In this document: in pieces, positions 6,406 to 6,620 of the stretch
How the letters are laid out: each line of letters opens with the position of its first letter
Position numbering within the stretch: the stretch's first letter is position 1
NCBI GenBank assembly: GCA_026986305.1
Contig: JALSOU010000215.1
Span: 1 to 6,620 of the forward strand
Source of the DNA: Thermoplasmata archaeon
GTDB taxonomy: Archaea > Thermoplasmatota > Thermoplasmata > WALJ01
Direction: 5' to 3'
DNA length: 6,620 nucleotides
Notes under the pieces: generated by a model
Seen by the model: the letters and a program-made list of their open reading frames with translations, nothing else
Databases searched by the model: none
Told to the model about the DNA's origin: nothing
Made by a program: the position numbers and the translations under genes

Positions 6406-6620
6406 ATGACAGAACAGGCGGAGTTTTACCAGAGGAGGCCAACAGCCCTTGATATTATAGAGCACAACAAACCACTGCAGGAACACTGGATAAGGAGGTT
6501 CATAGCCGCTCTCATAGATGTTGTGATAGTGTTTGTGCTGGCAACAATCATAGGAATAATTCTAGCCATAGGTCTGGGACCTTTTTCAATAATCTTCAAT
6601 GCGATATTGGCACTTTTCTG
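6406..6620 (+). CDS. RDD-family membrane protein, N-terminal part (3' end outside window)
   Basis: The frame runs from ATG 6406 to the right edge without a stop, 71 whole codons. A polar leader of about 27 residues is followed by the RDD entry motif: R30-R31-Phe-Ile-Ala-Ala-Leu-Ile-D38, with the pair of arginines at the membrane edge and the aspartate within the first membrane segment (about 33-57). A second hydrophobic stretch begins near residue 59. RDD proteins usually have three or more membrane segments; some act as ion or sodium/proton transporters, but most are uncharacterised, so no substrate is assigned. The gene is divergent from cca, with 73 bases between the two preferred starts, and has its own TATA-like box. 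Confidence 0.8.
   Translation, partial: MTEQAEFYQRRPTALDIIEHNKPLQEHWIRRFIAALIDVVIVFVLATIIGIILAIGLGPFSIIFNAILALF

Overview
The window looks like a piece of an archaeal genome, most likely from a euryarchaeon; a Thermoplasmatota-type lineage is my weak guess. Two genes support an archaeon: an archaeal class I CCA-adding enzyme and a tRNA thiolase with two zinc fingers and three cluster cysteines. TATA-like boxes 24-27 bases before start codons, with little or no Shine-Dalgarno sequence, fit leaderless archaeal transcription. Ile codons are often ATA and Arg codons AGG/AGA, and the genes use ATG, GTG and TTG starts. No rRNA, tRNA, CRISPR array, insertion sequence or phage gene is visible.

Layout. 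(1) 1-379, plus: the 3' end of a gene for a surface protein, with a beta-rich, sequon-containing domain and a C-terminal membrane tail. (2) 372-1535, plus: overlapping it, a secreted thioredoxin-like domain fused to a CcdA-type membrane electron carrier. (3) 1588-2100 and 2097-3023, plus: an HD-domain phosphohydrolase translationally coupled (4-base overlap) to a TtuA/Ncs6-family tRNA 2-thiolation enzyme. (4) 3050-5047, plus: a 665-residue cytosolic protein made almost entirely of about 19 TPR units. (5) 5007-6374, minus: the CCA-adding enzyme, overlapping the TPR gene tail to tail by 41 bases; its true start is probably GTG at 6332. (6) 6406 to the right edge, plus: the beginning of an RDD-family membrane protein, divergent from cca.

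How the genes relate. The first two form an envelope pair: a redox relay next to a cysteine-containing, membrane-anchored outer protein that could be its client. The HD enzyme and the thiolase form a second unit, and with cca the window carries two tRNA maturation functions. The TPR protein is probably a peptide- or protein-binding scaffold of unknown partner. Coding density is very high; no gap between genes exceeds about 75 bases. I do not see a clearly undescribed multi-gene system. The points most worth checking are the thioredoxin-CcdA fusion with its neighbour, the HD-thiolase coupling with the altered PP-loop family motif, and the repeated leaderless promoter geometry that moves the cca start.
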